The notes under the pieces were generated by a model. The model was given only the letters and a program-made list of their open reading frames with translations, was not told the DNA's origin and did not search any database. DNA of 56,283 bases, taken from NCBI GenBank assembly GCA_031269595.1, contig JAISYX010000004.1, positions 1 through 56,283 on the forward strand, written 5' to 3'. The DNA comes from Oscillospiraceae bacterium (GTDB lineage: Bacteria > Bacillota > Clostridia > Oscillospirales > Acutalibacteraceae). Positions 9,267-17,008 of this stretch are shown here, piece by piece; position 1 is the first letter of the stretch, and the number at the start of each line of letters is the position of its first letter. The position numbers and the translations under genes were made by a program.

Positions 9267-12119
9267 TTGTTGGTGCTGGCTGTAATTTTTGGCATATTTG
9301 AAAGTGCGCATGGTATAGTGATACATGTTCTTGCTGAGGATGCCGTTTACGCCACGGGGTGCATACCCGATTCATGGGAAACCTTGCAAGCAAAGCATAA
9401 ATCGAATGGCTCTCCTTCTGCATTACCTGAGGCCGCATTGCCTTCTTCATTAGATAACAGCTCAAAATATCCACCGCCTAAGAGCCAAGGCCAACAAGGT
9501 AGTTGTGTAGCGTGGGCAGTGGGTTACTATTACAAAACTTATCAAGATAATTTAGATCATGGGTGGGATATAGACTCTGATTCTTGCCGTTTTAGTCCTG
9601 CATATATTTATAATCAAATACATGTAGGGCAAGATGAGGGCTCATATATAAGCGATGCACTGGATTTGCTTGTCAGCCAAGGTGTTTGCTCTATGGCAGA
9701 TATGCCTTACAATGAATATAATTATACAATGAATCCTACTGCTGAACAAAAAGCAAAGGCGTATCCACACCGTTCAACAGATTGGAATTGGGTTCAGGGA
9801 AACAGTAATATTAAAAGTAAAATTTATGAAACTGGAGGCTGCATTGTTAGCATAGATGTCTACTCGAATTTTGAGAATTTAGGCAGTAACATATATAAAG
9901 ACTATATTGGAAGTTATACTGGTAGACATGCAATTTGCTTGATAGGTTGGGACGACAGTAAAGGAGCATATAAATTTGTTAATTCTTGGGGAAGCTACTG
10001 GGGAATTAACGGATATGGGTGGATTGCGTATTCACTATTTGACAACAGCGAACGCCCACAGGCTTATTATATGTACGACTATGCCGAACCAAAGAATACA
10101 AAAGATGTTGGCAGCAGGAGTGTTTCGGGTGATTTTAACGGTGATGGCAAGGGCGATTATGCTACCTTGTATGATTATGGAAATGGCAAGTGCAAATGGC
10201 ACGTTTTTATCTCTACAGGAACAAAGTTTTCTGAAGAAACTTGGTGGGAAGAACTGCATGATGGGTGGTATTACGCATCAAATGTATCTGGTAGAGTAGT
10301 TGCTGGTGATTTTAATGGCGATGGCAAGGATGATATTTGTGCAATCTACGATTACACAAACGAGGTTAACAAGTTTCATGTTTGGTTGTCTGACGGCACA
10401 AAATTTAACGGTATTTATGACTGGAACACAAAGACACAATATGATGCAAAAATGATTACAGGAAGAGTGGTAGCCGGGGACTTTAATGGTGACGGCAAAG
10501 ACGATATTGCCGCTATGTATGATTATGGAAAATCCACGGCAAAAATGCATGTTTTTATATCAAGTGGTTCATCGTTTGCTTGGTATGAAGGAGTTTGGTG
10601 GGAAGAAGTACATGAGGGATGGTATGCTGCAACAAATGTGACAGATAGAATGGTTGCTGGTGATTTTAATGGTGATGGTAAGGATGATATTTGCGCAATT
10701 TACGATTACGCAAACGGGGTTAACAATTTTCATGTTTGGTTATCTAATGGCACAAAATTCAGCAATATTTACGACTGGAAAGCAAATACGCAATATGATG
10801 CAAAAATGATTACAGGAAGAGTGGTAGCCGGAGACTTTAATGGTGATGGCAAGGACGATATTGCTGCTATGTATGATTATGGAAAATCCACAGCAAAAAT
10901 GCATGTTTTCATGTCAAGTGGTTCCAAGTTTGATAATTGTAGATCTTGGTGGGAAGAAATGCACGAGGGGTGGTATGCTGCACCAAATGTGGCAGGTAGA
11001 ATGGTTGCAGGGGATTTTAATGGAGACAGAAAGTGCGACATAGTTACAATGTATGATTATGAAAGCTCACATGTTATATTTCATTTATGGCTCTCTAATG
11101 GCAATACTTTTAATACTGCTTGGTGGAATGACATTCATGGGTATAATGCAAAGAGAACCACTGGTATGCAAATATATAACGATGATTATTATCAAAATTT
11201 CTATTTTACAAAGCTTACTAGAACCCGCTTCCAAGGCAACAACAGAGTATCCACTGCCAACACAATAGCAACTCAAGGCTGGCCAACAGGCTCAAATACA
11301 GTAATCCTAGCCAGCGGCGCAAGCTTTGCCGATGCCCTAGCAGCCGCCCCGCTTGCAGCGCATTATAATGCGCCTATCCTGCTAACCTCAAGCAAAACCA
11401 CATTAGAAGATAGTGTTTTAAGCACAATAAACACCTTAAAAGCTAAGCGTATAATAATAATTGGCGGCGCAAGCTCTGTTAGTAATGATATTTACGCTTA
11501 TTTAGCACCACGCTTTCAAACCCAAAGGCTTGCGGGCGGCAGCCGTTACACAACCGCAATCGCAGTTGCAAAGGCTCTCAAGGCCGATGGCGTTAACTTC
11601 ACAAGTGCATTCTTGGCCGACGGCACTAACTTCCCCGACGCGCTCTCTGTCTCGCCTGTTGCAGGAATTTTGCAGCAGCCGATACTTTTCACAAACAAGG
11701 GAGATGCAGCAAAGGTTAATACTGACACAGGCGCATATATTCAATCGCTAGGCATTAAGACGGTGAATATAGTAGGCGGTGGTATAAGTGATACTGTAGC
11801 AGATAATTTAAAGTCAGCCTATGGAGTTACAAGCACTAAACGCCTCTCCGGCGGCAACCGCTACACCACTGCGGTTGCAATCAATGCAAAGTATAAATCA
11901 ATATTTACAGGCAATGCCGTAACATTAACCACAGGTGCAAATTATCCCGACGCTCTGGCGGGTTCGGCCTACGCCGCAAAGATAGGCGCACCGCTGTTCC
12001 TGCTGCAAAATGGGCAGGCCTTTGGCGATGTCAAGGCTGCAATACAGGGCATAGCTCCGGCGAATGTGTACATCTTCGGCGGTGCGGTCGATGATACTAC
12101 AGTTAATAATCATATTTAG
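9267..12119 (+). CDS. Surface papain-like (C1A) peptidase with FG-GAP/VCBS-type repeats and three CWB2 anchors
   Basis: Open frame of 950 residues; its natural start is probably 9203, out of frame here because of the G9 tract. In the numbering used here, which begins at the TTG 9267, residues about 70-270 form a papain-like domain with oxyanion Q74, catalytic C80 (QQGSCVAWA), H221 (GRHAICLIGW) and N239 (VNSWGSYWG). Residues about 285-640 hold six repeats around DFNGDGKDD, an EF-hand-like calcium loop of FG-GAP/VCBS type, some nearly identical to each other. From about 652 to the end are three CWB2 (PF04122) modules, with signatures such as RLAGGSRYTTA, FPDAL and IIIIGGASSVS. These bind secondary cell-wall polymer. 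It is likely a cell-wall protease or adhesin. It is followed at once by tsaE, which is unrelated. Confidence 0.88.
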   Translation: MLVLAVIFGIFESAHGIVIHVLAEDAVYATGCIPDSWETLQAKHKSNGSPSALPEAALPSSLDNSSKYPPPKSQGQQGSCVAWAVGYYYKTYQDNLDHGWDIDSDSCRFSPAYIYNQIHVGQDEGSYISDALDLLVSQGVCSMADMPYNEYNYTMNPTAEQKAKAYPHRSTDWNWVQGNSNIKSKIYETGGCIVSIDVYSNFENLGSNIYKDYIGSYTGRHAICLIGWDDSKGAYKFVNSWGSYWGINGYGWIAYSLFDNSERPQAYYMYDYAEPKNTKDVGSRSVSGDFNGDGKGDYATLYDYGNGKCKWHVFISTGTKFSEETWWEELHDGWYYASNVSGRVVAGDFNGDGKDDICAIYDYTNEVNKFHVWLSDGTKFNGIYDWNTKTQYDAKMITGRVVAGDFNGDGKDDIAAMYDYGKSTAKMHVFISSGSSFAWYEGVWWEEVHEGWYAATNVTDRMVAGDFNGDGKDDICAIYDYANGVNNFHVWLSNGTKFSNIYDWKANTQYDAKMITGRVVAGDFNGDGKDDIAAMYDYGKSTAKMHVFMSSGSKFDNCRSWWEEMHEGWYAAPNVAGRMVAGDFNGDRKCDIVTMYDYESSHVIFHLWLSNGNTFNTAWWNDIHGYNAKRTTGMQIYNDDYYQNFYFTKLTRTRFQGNNRVSTANTIATQGWPTGSNTVILASGASFADALAAAPLAAHYNAPILLTSSKTTLEDSVLSTINTLKAKRIIIIGGASSVSNDIYAYLAPRFQTQRLAGGSRYTTAIAVAKALKADGVNFTSAFLADGTNFPDALSVSPVAGILQQPILFTNKGDAAKVNTDTGAYIQSLGIKTVNIVGGGISDTVADNLKSAYGVTSTKRLSGGNRYTTAVAINAKYKSIFTGNAVTLTTGANYPDALAGSAYAAKIGAPLFLLQNGQAFGDVKAAIQGIAPANVYIFGGAVDDTTVNNHI

Positions 12120-12129
12120 GTGATGGTAT

Positions 12130-12588
12130 TTGATAAAACGCATAACTCGCTCTGAAAAAGAAACTGAACAGCTGGGCGAAGGGCTGGCGGGAGTTGTTGA
12201 AGCTCCCGCCGTCATAGCCCTTTTCGGCGGCCTCGGCATGGGCAAAACAGCCTTTTGTCGGGGCTTTGCCCGTGGCATGAACACAGAGGAGCAGGCGCAC
12301 AGCCCCACCTTTGCTATAGTAAATGAATATCACGGAAGAGTGCCCGTAATACACTTTGATATGTACAGAATAGATGGCTGGGATGGCCTGTATTCAACAG
12401 GTTTTTTCGATTATCTGGGGCAATCGGCTGTAATATTGATTGAGTGGAGCGAAAATATTGTGGAATTTCTGCCTGATGATGCTGTTAAAATCCACATAGA
12501 GTATGGCGACAATGAATGCGAACGTATTTTCACTATAGATGCTCCGGATAAAATGTTATGTGAGGTGAAAGATATATGCGAATCCTAG
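12130..12588 (+). CDS. tsaE: tRNA threonylcarbamoyladenosine biosynthesis ATPase TsaE
   Basis: P-loop ATPase of 152 residues that works with TsaB and TsaD to place threonylcarbamoyl on A37 of ANN-decoding tRNAs. Walker A is GGLGMGKT (33-40), followed by the family motif SPTFAIVNEY and HFDMYRIDG. The length is typical. The start is TTG following a purine-rich AGGTGATGG stretch. The gene overlaps tsaB by 13 bases, which indicates coupled translation. tsaD is not in the window. Confidence 0.95.
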   Translation: MIKRITRSEKETEQLGEGLAGVVEAPAVIALFGGLGMGKTAFCRGFARGMNTEEQAHSPTFAIVNEYHGRVPVIHFDMYRIDGWDGLYSTGFFDYLGQSAVILIEWSENIVEFLPDDAVKIHIEYGDNECERIFTIDAPDKMLCEVKDICES

Positions 12589-13268
12589 CGGTTGAATCCT
12601 CGGCGATTTCGGTATCTGCGGCCATTTTAGAGGATGGCCGACTGCTGGCGGAGTACTTCATCAACAACAAGCTAACACACAGCCAAACCCTTGCATCCCT
12701 GATACAGCAAGCTTTGCAGACTGCTGACATCCCCTTGAATACCATAGATTTATTTGCAGCTGCGGTTGGCCCTGGCTCGTTCACGGGCATACGTATAGGC
12801 GTTGCGGCTGTAAAAGGATTGGCCTTTGGTGAGGACAAGCCTTGTGTATCCGTTTCAACATTAGAGGCTATGGCTTTAAATTTAATTTCACACAATGGGA
12901 TAATCTGCTGCACCATGGATGCACGCTGCAATCAGGTTTATAACGCCCTGTTCAGGGCAAATGAGGGCTCAATAACACGCCTTTGCGAGGACAGAGCCGT
13001 TAAAATTGATGCTTTATATCAAGAGCTGAAAGGCTGCAATAGTGAACAAATTTGTCTTATTGGGGACGGTGCGCACCTCTGCGTAGCTCCCTTCGAGAGC
13101 TTGAATCCACGCATTGCGCCGGAGAATCTGCTGTATCAACGGGCATACGGAGTGGCTAAGGCGGCCGAGAGAATACACGCAGAAGGCGGGGCTATCTCTG
13201 CGGCGGAGCTAAATCCCGTGTATCTGCGCCCCTCTCAGGCAGAGCGGGAGCTAAGTGCAAAAAAATAA
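12576..13268 (+). CDS. tsaB: tRNA threonylcarbamoyladenosine biosynthesis protein TsaB
   Basis: TsaB of 230 residues, an ASKHA-fold partner of TsaD in the t6A complex. The N-terminus ILAVESSA and the signature VGPGSFTGIRIGV are typical, as is VSTLEAMA. The ATG lies inside the end of tsaE. The C-terminus ends in the common pattern NPVYLRPSQAE. It is followed after 19 bases by rpiB. Confidence 0.95.
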   Translation: MRILAVESSAISVSAAILEDGRLLAEYFINNKLTHSQTLASLIQQALQTADIPLNTIDLFAAAVGPGSFTGIRIGVAAVKGLAFGEDKPCVSVSTLEAMALNLISHNGIICCTMDARCNQVYNALFRANEGSITRLCEDRAVKIDALYQELKGCNSEQICLIGDGAHLCVAPFESLNPRIAPENLLYQRAYGVAKAAERIHAEGGAISAAELNPVYLRPSQAERELSAKK

Positions 13269-13287
13269 TCTTTGGAGGAATACATAG

Positions 13288-13746
13288 ATGAGTAACAAAT
13301 TAATTATTCTAGGGGCAGACCACGGCGGGTTTCTTTTAAAAAATGAAATTAGGGAATACCTTAAGCAAAATGGCTATACTGTAGAGGATTTGGGCACTAA
13401 CTCAGCAGATTCAGTGAACTATGCCAACATTGCGGCTGAGGTGTCACATGAGGTTGCAGCTAGGGGCGCAACGGGCATTTTGGTGTGCGGCACGGGCATA
13501 GGCATGTCCATTGCGGCCAACAAGGTCAAGGGGATACGGGCTGCGGTTTGCTCTGAGTATTTTAGTGCAAAGTATACACGTCTGCACAATGATGCCAACA
13601 TTCTGTGTCTTGGGGCAAGAGTGCTTGGCTCAGGCCTTGCGCTGGAGCTGGTTGATGTATTTCTCAACACAGAGTTTGAGGGAGGCAGACATGTTGAAAG
13701 AATTGCCTGCATAAGCAAAATTGAGGATGAAGAGCATATAGGTTAA
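13288..13746 (+). CDS. rpiB: Ribose-5-phosphate isomerase B
   Basis: RpiB/LacAB-type sugar phosphate isomerase of 152 residues interconverting ribose-5-P and ribulose-5-P. The N-terminal GADHGG (D11, H12) and the active-site cysteine C67 in GILVCGTGIGMS are present; the phosphate-contact segment ARLHND-like appears as YTRLHNDANILCLG. Length and motifs fit RpiB. A TTGGAGG ribosome site precedes the ATG. It probably ends the tsaE-tsaB-rpiB transcript. Confidence 0.94.
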   Translation: MSNKLIILGADHGGFLLKNEIREYLKQNGYTVEDLGTNSADSVNYANIAAEVSHEVAARGATGILVCGTGIGMSIAANKVKGIRAAVCSEYFSAKYTRLHNDANILCLGARVLGSGLALELVDVFLNTEFEGGRHVERIACISKIEDEEHIG

Positions 13747-13883
13747 ATGTGTAGAATTTCCTTGAAATTTATCAAGGCCCTAAAGCTAAAAAATTAGATA
13801 CCAGCACCGTATAGGCAAAATTCTAGCTTCTAGTCTCTGGTCTCTAGCCTCTAGTTGGTCACTTCCCTTGTAAAGGGGGTGAT

Positions 13884-13958
13884 ATGATGGAATACATAAC
13901 AATGTATGCTATCATAATAACTTTAATTGTTGTTTTGATTGCAATAATCAAACGATAA
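13884..13958 (+). CDS. Small hydrophobic peptide, candidate type I toxin (holin-like toxin class)
   Basis: A 24-codon frame, MMEYITMYAIIITLIVVL followed by IAIIKR: a single membrane helix with a basic end. It resembles the putative holin-like / TxpA-type toxins of Bacillota, which depolarise the membrane when expressed. A strong AAAGGGGG ribosome site precedes it, and this site can pair with an upstream CCCTT (CCCTT-GTA-AAGGG), as toxin mRNAs often do. A hairpin follows the stop, and a consensus promoter faces it from the other strand. Similarity is by pattern only; no homology search was possible. Confidence 0.6.
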   Translation: MMEYITMYAIIITLIVVLIAIIKR

Positions 13959-14045
13959 AGAGTTAACCCGCCTGGACGAAACAGACGGGTTAATTTAGTT
14001 AACTTATTCAGTTCGGACAACCGCTATTTCTAACTGGTTTCCTCT
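13950..14045 (-). ncRNA. Candidate antisense antitoxin RNA
   Basis: Transcription from the minus-strand promoter at 14052-14080 would start near 14045 and run through the shared hairpin into the 3' end of the toxin gene. This gives an RNA of about 90-100 nt complementary to the toxin mRNA 3' region, the arrangement of txpA/ratA and bsrG/SR4. The ends are inferred, not seen. Confidence 0.45.
13963..13993. terminator. Shared hairpin between candidate toxin and antisense RNA
   Basis: A 12-bp stem with one mismatch (TTAACCCGCCTG against CAGACGGGTTAA) and a 7-nt loop, T-rich on both sides. It can terminate both the toxin mRNA and the convergent antisense RNA. Confidence 0.65.
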
Positions 14046-14051
14046 GTCTTT

Positions 14052-14080
14052 ATTATACACACATTTTTGCAAAAAATCAA
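14052..14080 (-). promoter_or_regulatory. Near-consensus sigma-A promoter facing the toxin gene
   Basis: On the minus strand, TTGATT and TATAAT are separated by exactly 17 bases. No coding frame follows it on that strand before the hairpin, so it most likely makes a non-coding RNA. Confidence 0.7.
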
Positions 14081-14112
14081 TACCTTTATTAAACAAATTT
14101 ACAATTAAAGGG

Positions 14113-14472
14113 CTACACCACAACCTCTTTAGAATGCACAAGGGTTATATCCAGTTCCAGCTCCAGCTCATTTAATACGGCGGTGTAATTGGGCTCTTGG
14201 GGTGCCATTTGAGCAGTTTCGCCGGCAAAGCCTATCTGCGTGGTCTCGGAGCTGATAAAGGGCGCAGAATCGTTTATTAGCTTGGTGGTTTCGTTAGCGA
14301 TAAATACAGGCAGGGGAGGTAGAGTGCCTTGAACGGCCGCTGCGCTTGAGGTATAACCCCTTGCTCTTTTTTTTCTGTCAGCAAAGACAAAGAGCAAAAC
14401 GGCGGCAAGCAAAGTAAGCACAGCGAGGCCTAAAATTACAAAAAATGTGTTGTGTAAAATATCATTTGACAT
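14113..14472 (-). CDS. Small single-pass membrane protein at the end of the Tad locus
   Basis: Unrecognised protein of 119 residues. One membrane helix spans about residues 10-31 (FFVILGLAVLTLLAAVLLFV), followed by a basic stop-transfer ADRKKRARG and a soluble tail with many Thr and Glu (ETTKLIND, SETTQIGF, ETAQM). The threonine-containing tail repeats are conceivable targets for phosphorylation and FHA binding, given the PP2C and FHA genes just upstream, but that is inference. It is the last gene of the minus-strand Tad run. Confidence 0.6.
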   Translation of the reverse strand: MSNDILHNTFFVILGLAVLTLLAAVLLFVFADRKKRARGYTSSAAAVQGTLPPLPVFIANETTKLINDSAPFISSETTQIGFAGETAQMAPQEPNYTAVLNELELELDITLVHSKEVVV

Positions 14473-14509
14473 TGCTGTTACCTGCCTTTCTTAGGCTTGT
14501 ATAAACTGC

Positions 14510-15277
14510 CTAGTATGTGCGAATGGTTATAACCGAGATATTATCATGCTCGTCCCGTTGCTTGTTCACATCTATTAGCATAAGCTCCTGCTGCTTCATA
14601 AGCTCAGGGGAGGTCATGCGGTTAGGCTCAAGGCTGTAATAGAGCTCCTCAGGCGTTGTTTGATGCCTGAATCCGTCTGAACAGAGCATATAAACTGCAT
14701 GTTGCTTGGTTTGGCCAAAGAAGAAGTCCGGAACAAGCACCTCAGAAGCTCCCACGCATTGCAGAAGGACGTTCTGTCGAGGGTCATTTGCGGCTTTTTC
14801 AGGGCTTATAATACCCATTCTAAGCTCCTGCATTACTACAGTTTGGTCAATAGTAATTTGACGCAGAGCATCGCTTATCTCATAGGCTCGGCCGTCGCCC
14901 ACATTTACAATAAAGTAGCGGGTATCTGTTAAAAGCAGTGCCGTAACAGTAGTGCCCAGATTAACGCCGCAGCTACAGCCGTAATCCATTAGCTTTTGGT
15001 TGTAGGTAAAGATTATCTCCTCCCACTGGCGGCGTATTTCGCCGTCCTCTATAGGGGCGTTAAGAAGCAGCGGCAGCTTGTAGGTGAGCCAATCGTTAAA
15101 GGCCTTTACAAGGGTTGCGCTGGCAACCTCACCCTTAGCAAGGCCGCCCATACCATCGCAAAGCACAGCAAACACCACACGGCAGTTTTCGCCCTTTAGC
15201 ATTTTTACAAAAAGGCTATCCTGATTGGTGTGCTTCTTAATTCCTATATCTGTACTGGCGGAAATAAGATAGTTCAT
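14510..15277 (-). CDS. PP2C-family Ser/Thr protein phosphatase
   Basis: Metal-dependent protein phosphatase of 255 residues. PP2C motifs appear in order: CDGMGGLAKGE, VNVGDGRAYEI, LCSDGFRHQTT and HDNISVITI. The aspartates of DGMGG, CSDG and HDN bind Mn2+/Mg2+. It is soluble and presumably removes phosphate from Ser/Thr residues recognised by the FHA protein encoded upstream. No Ser/Thr kinase gene is in the window. A GGGAG ribosome site precedes the ATG. Confidence 0.93.
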   Translation of the reverse strand: MNYLISASTDIGIKKHTNQDSLFVKMLKGENCRVVFAVLCDGMGGLAKGEVASATLVKAFNDWLTYKLPLLLNAPIEDGEIRRQWEEIIFTYNQKLMDYGCSCGVNLGTTVTALLLTDTRYFIVNVGDGRAYEISDALRQITIDQTVVMQELRMGIISPEKAANDPRQNVLLQCVGASEVLVPDFFFGQTKQHAVYMLCSDGFRHQTTPEELYYSLEPNRMTSPELMKQQELMLIDVNKQRDEHDNISVITIRTY

Positions 15278-15310
15278 GCGGATATTTCTCCCAAGGAATT
15301 AGTTTGAAAA

Positions 15311-15354
15311 GCTACAAAGGGCAGAGATGCAGGCGCAGCACATGGTGTTTAAAA
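15311..15354 (+). repeat. Shortened copy of the Tad-locus leader element
   Basis: This stretch matches the two ends of the element before tadZ: GATGCAGGCGCAGCA from its 5' part and CATGGTGTTTAAAA from its 3' part. About 45 internal bases are missing. It lies on the plus strand, opposite to the genes, and its end overlaps the FHA gene stop. Confidence 0.55.
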
Positions 15355-16992
15355 GGTTCTAAACTCAAACTCTTCACTGGCAAGGCGGATTTTTTGCCCG
15401 TTTTTAACCTCTGTTTCAACATTGCTGGGTATCATTTGATTATCTATATAGCTGTGATTTTTAGAGTTTATATCCACAAGGAAGCAGCGGCCATCTTTAA
15501 CAAGAAGCTTGGCATGAATGCGCCCTACATCTGTGTTATCAGCCACGCAATAATCCACCTGAGCACGCTCACGGCCTATGAAAAACACGGTTTTGTTTAG
15601 GCTTATGCGCTCGTTGTTTTTAAGCCTTATCATGTGCGGGAGGTTTTGCTGCGCAACAGGAGAGGCGTTTAAAACGGTGGTATCGGCAGAGCCTGAATAT
15701 GGGCGCAGAACTGTAGTTTCGCCAAAATTCCGGCCGCCCTGCGGAGGCTGAGGGGCTTGCTGGATATACCCACCCTGAACAGGAGCACTTGCGGGCATAA
15801 CCGCAGGCTGGGTTTGGGGGATAATATTATGCTGAAAAGCAGGATTGCTGCTGGGCTGCGGTATGGGTGAGACAGGCGCAGCGGCAACAGGATTTGCCGC
15901 AGGTGCCGGAGCGTTATATACGGGAGCCTGCTGAGGTACAGCATTTTGTGGGATTGGAGGAGTATAAGGCCTTGCTATGCTTGTCTCCTGCCCTGGAATG
16001 CTAAAATTGGCGGCCGGAGCGGCGTTTGGAGCGGCGGCAGGTGCTGCAGCTCCCTTGTTGGCCGCTTGAGCGGCCTTAATGCGGCGTTGCTGGTCTTTAT
16101 AGAGCTTCTGCTTTTCGCCGCTGTAATGCATGAGCAAATCTGCCATGCTTATTTTCTTTTCTCCAGGCTCAAGTCCGTTGCCCACGGGAGCGGCAGGTGC
16201 GTTTGGTGCTGCGGGCGGGGCAGGCCTGTATTGGTTGACTGGAGGGGCGGCAGGCGGTGGAGCGGGCTGCGAGAGAACCTGCCTTTGCCCGGGGGCTACA
16301 GCCTGAGGCACAGGAGGCGCAACGGGCGCAGTGTGCGCAGAAACAGGCATAATAGGTGCAGTGGATTGAAAGAGGTGCTGCTGCACAGGCGGCTGTGTAA
16401 CAACAGGCTCGGGAGCGGCTTGCGCCGCAAGTGGTGCAGTGCCGCTGTTAAGCTGAGCAAGCAGCTTAGCAAATTCCTCAAGAGAAAAGGCGGAGGAGCT
16501 GTTAAGGTAGGAGATAAGCCTTGCGAAATACTCGGTATCCTCCTTGGTGTCACACTGTATGCTAAACAAAATGTTTTTGAAGAAGGCAGAGAGATTCACC
16601 TGCTTGCGCTCGCTGTGAATAACAGGCAGGCAGATTACAACAGGCTCACAGCTGGAGGCATCTACAAATATATGCTCTAAATCCAGCAGGAACATAGAGG
16701 CATCTATCATGTAATCCTCGGCGTTAAGCACAGCAGCGGCAACCCCTGAAAACACGCCCAAAAGCCGCTTTTTGTTAACAACACCTGTAAAAAAATCCTT
16801 GGCGGGAGTTTTTGAGGTTATGTTGCACTTTATGTATTTATCCTCATCCATTTGGGTGTAAACTATAGGCGCAATGCCCTTGATTTTATTGTTTGTGAGC
16901 ATCCCAAGGCTCGTTGTATCAAGCTCATTGCCGTTGCCAATCTTGTAAACAAGATATACATTTGCCCCCTGATTTTCAAATGTAAAGCTCAT
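15349..16992 (-). CDS. FHA-domain protein with DUF6382-like N-terminus and Pro/Ala-rich linker
   Basis: Protein of 547 residues in three parts. Residues 1 to about 180 resemble the DUF6382 domain often found ahead of FHA domains in Clostridia. About 200-440 is a low-complexity Pro/Ala/Gln linker. About 455-547 is an FHA domain, which binds phosphothreonine: FIGRERAQVDYCV, RIHAKLLVKDG and the NSKNHSYIDN loop in place of the usual NGT segment. The usual SRxHA is here GRIHA, so phosphopeptide binding may be altered. An AAGGAG site precedes the ATG. Together with the PP2C gene it suggests phospho-dependent control of the pilus. Confidence 0.85.
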   Translation of the reverse strand: MSFTFENQGANVYLVYKIGNGNELDTTSLGMLTNNKIKGIAPIVYTQMDEDKYIKCNITSKTPAKDFFTGVVNKKRLLGVFSGVAAAVLNAEDYMIDASMFLLDLEHIFVDASSCEPVVICLPVIHSERKQVNLSAFFKNILFSIQCDTKEDTEYFARLISYLNSSSAFSLEEFAKLLAQLNSGTAPLAAQAAPEPVVTQPPVQQHLFQSTAPIMPVSAHTAPVAPPVPQAVAPGQRQVLSQPAPPPAAPPVNQYRPAPPAAPNAPAAPVGNGLEPGEKKISMADLLMHYSGEKQKLYKDQQRRIKAAQAANKGAAAPAAAPNAAPAANFSIPGQETSIARPYTPPIPQNAVPQQAPVYNAPAPAANPVAAAPVSPIPQPSSNPAFQHNIIPQTQPAVMPASAPVQGGYIQQAPQPPQGGRNFGETTVLRPYSGSADTTVLNASPVAQQNLPHMIRLKNNERISLNKTVFFIGRERAQVDYCVADNTDVGRIHAKLLVKDGRCFLVDINSKNHSYIDNQMIPSNVETEVKNGQKIRLASEEFEFRTF

Positions 16993-17008
16993 ATTTTTAT
17001 ACTCCTTA

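Noticed and set aside
15946-16680. Long plus-strand frame (244 codons) opposite the FHA gene
   Set aside because: It is the antisense of a Pro/Ala-rich low-complexity linker, has no ribosome site and gives a protein of odd composition. Composition bias explains it.
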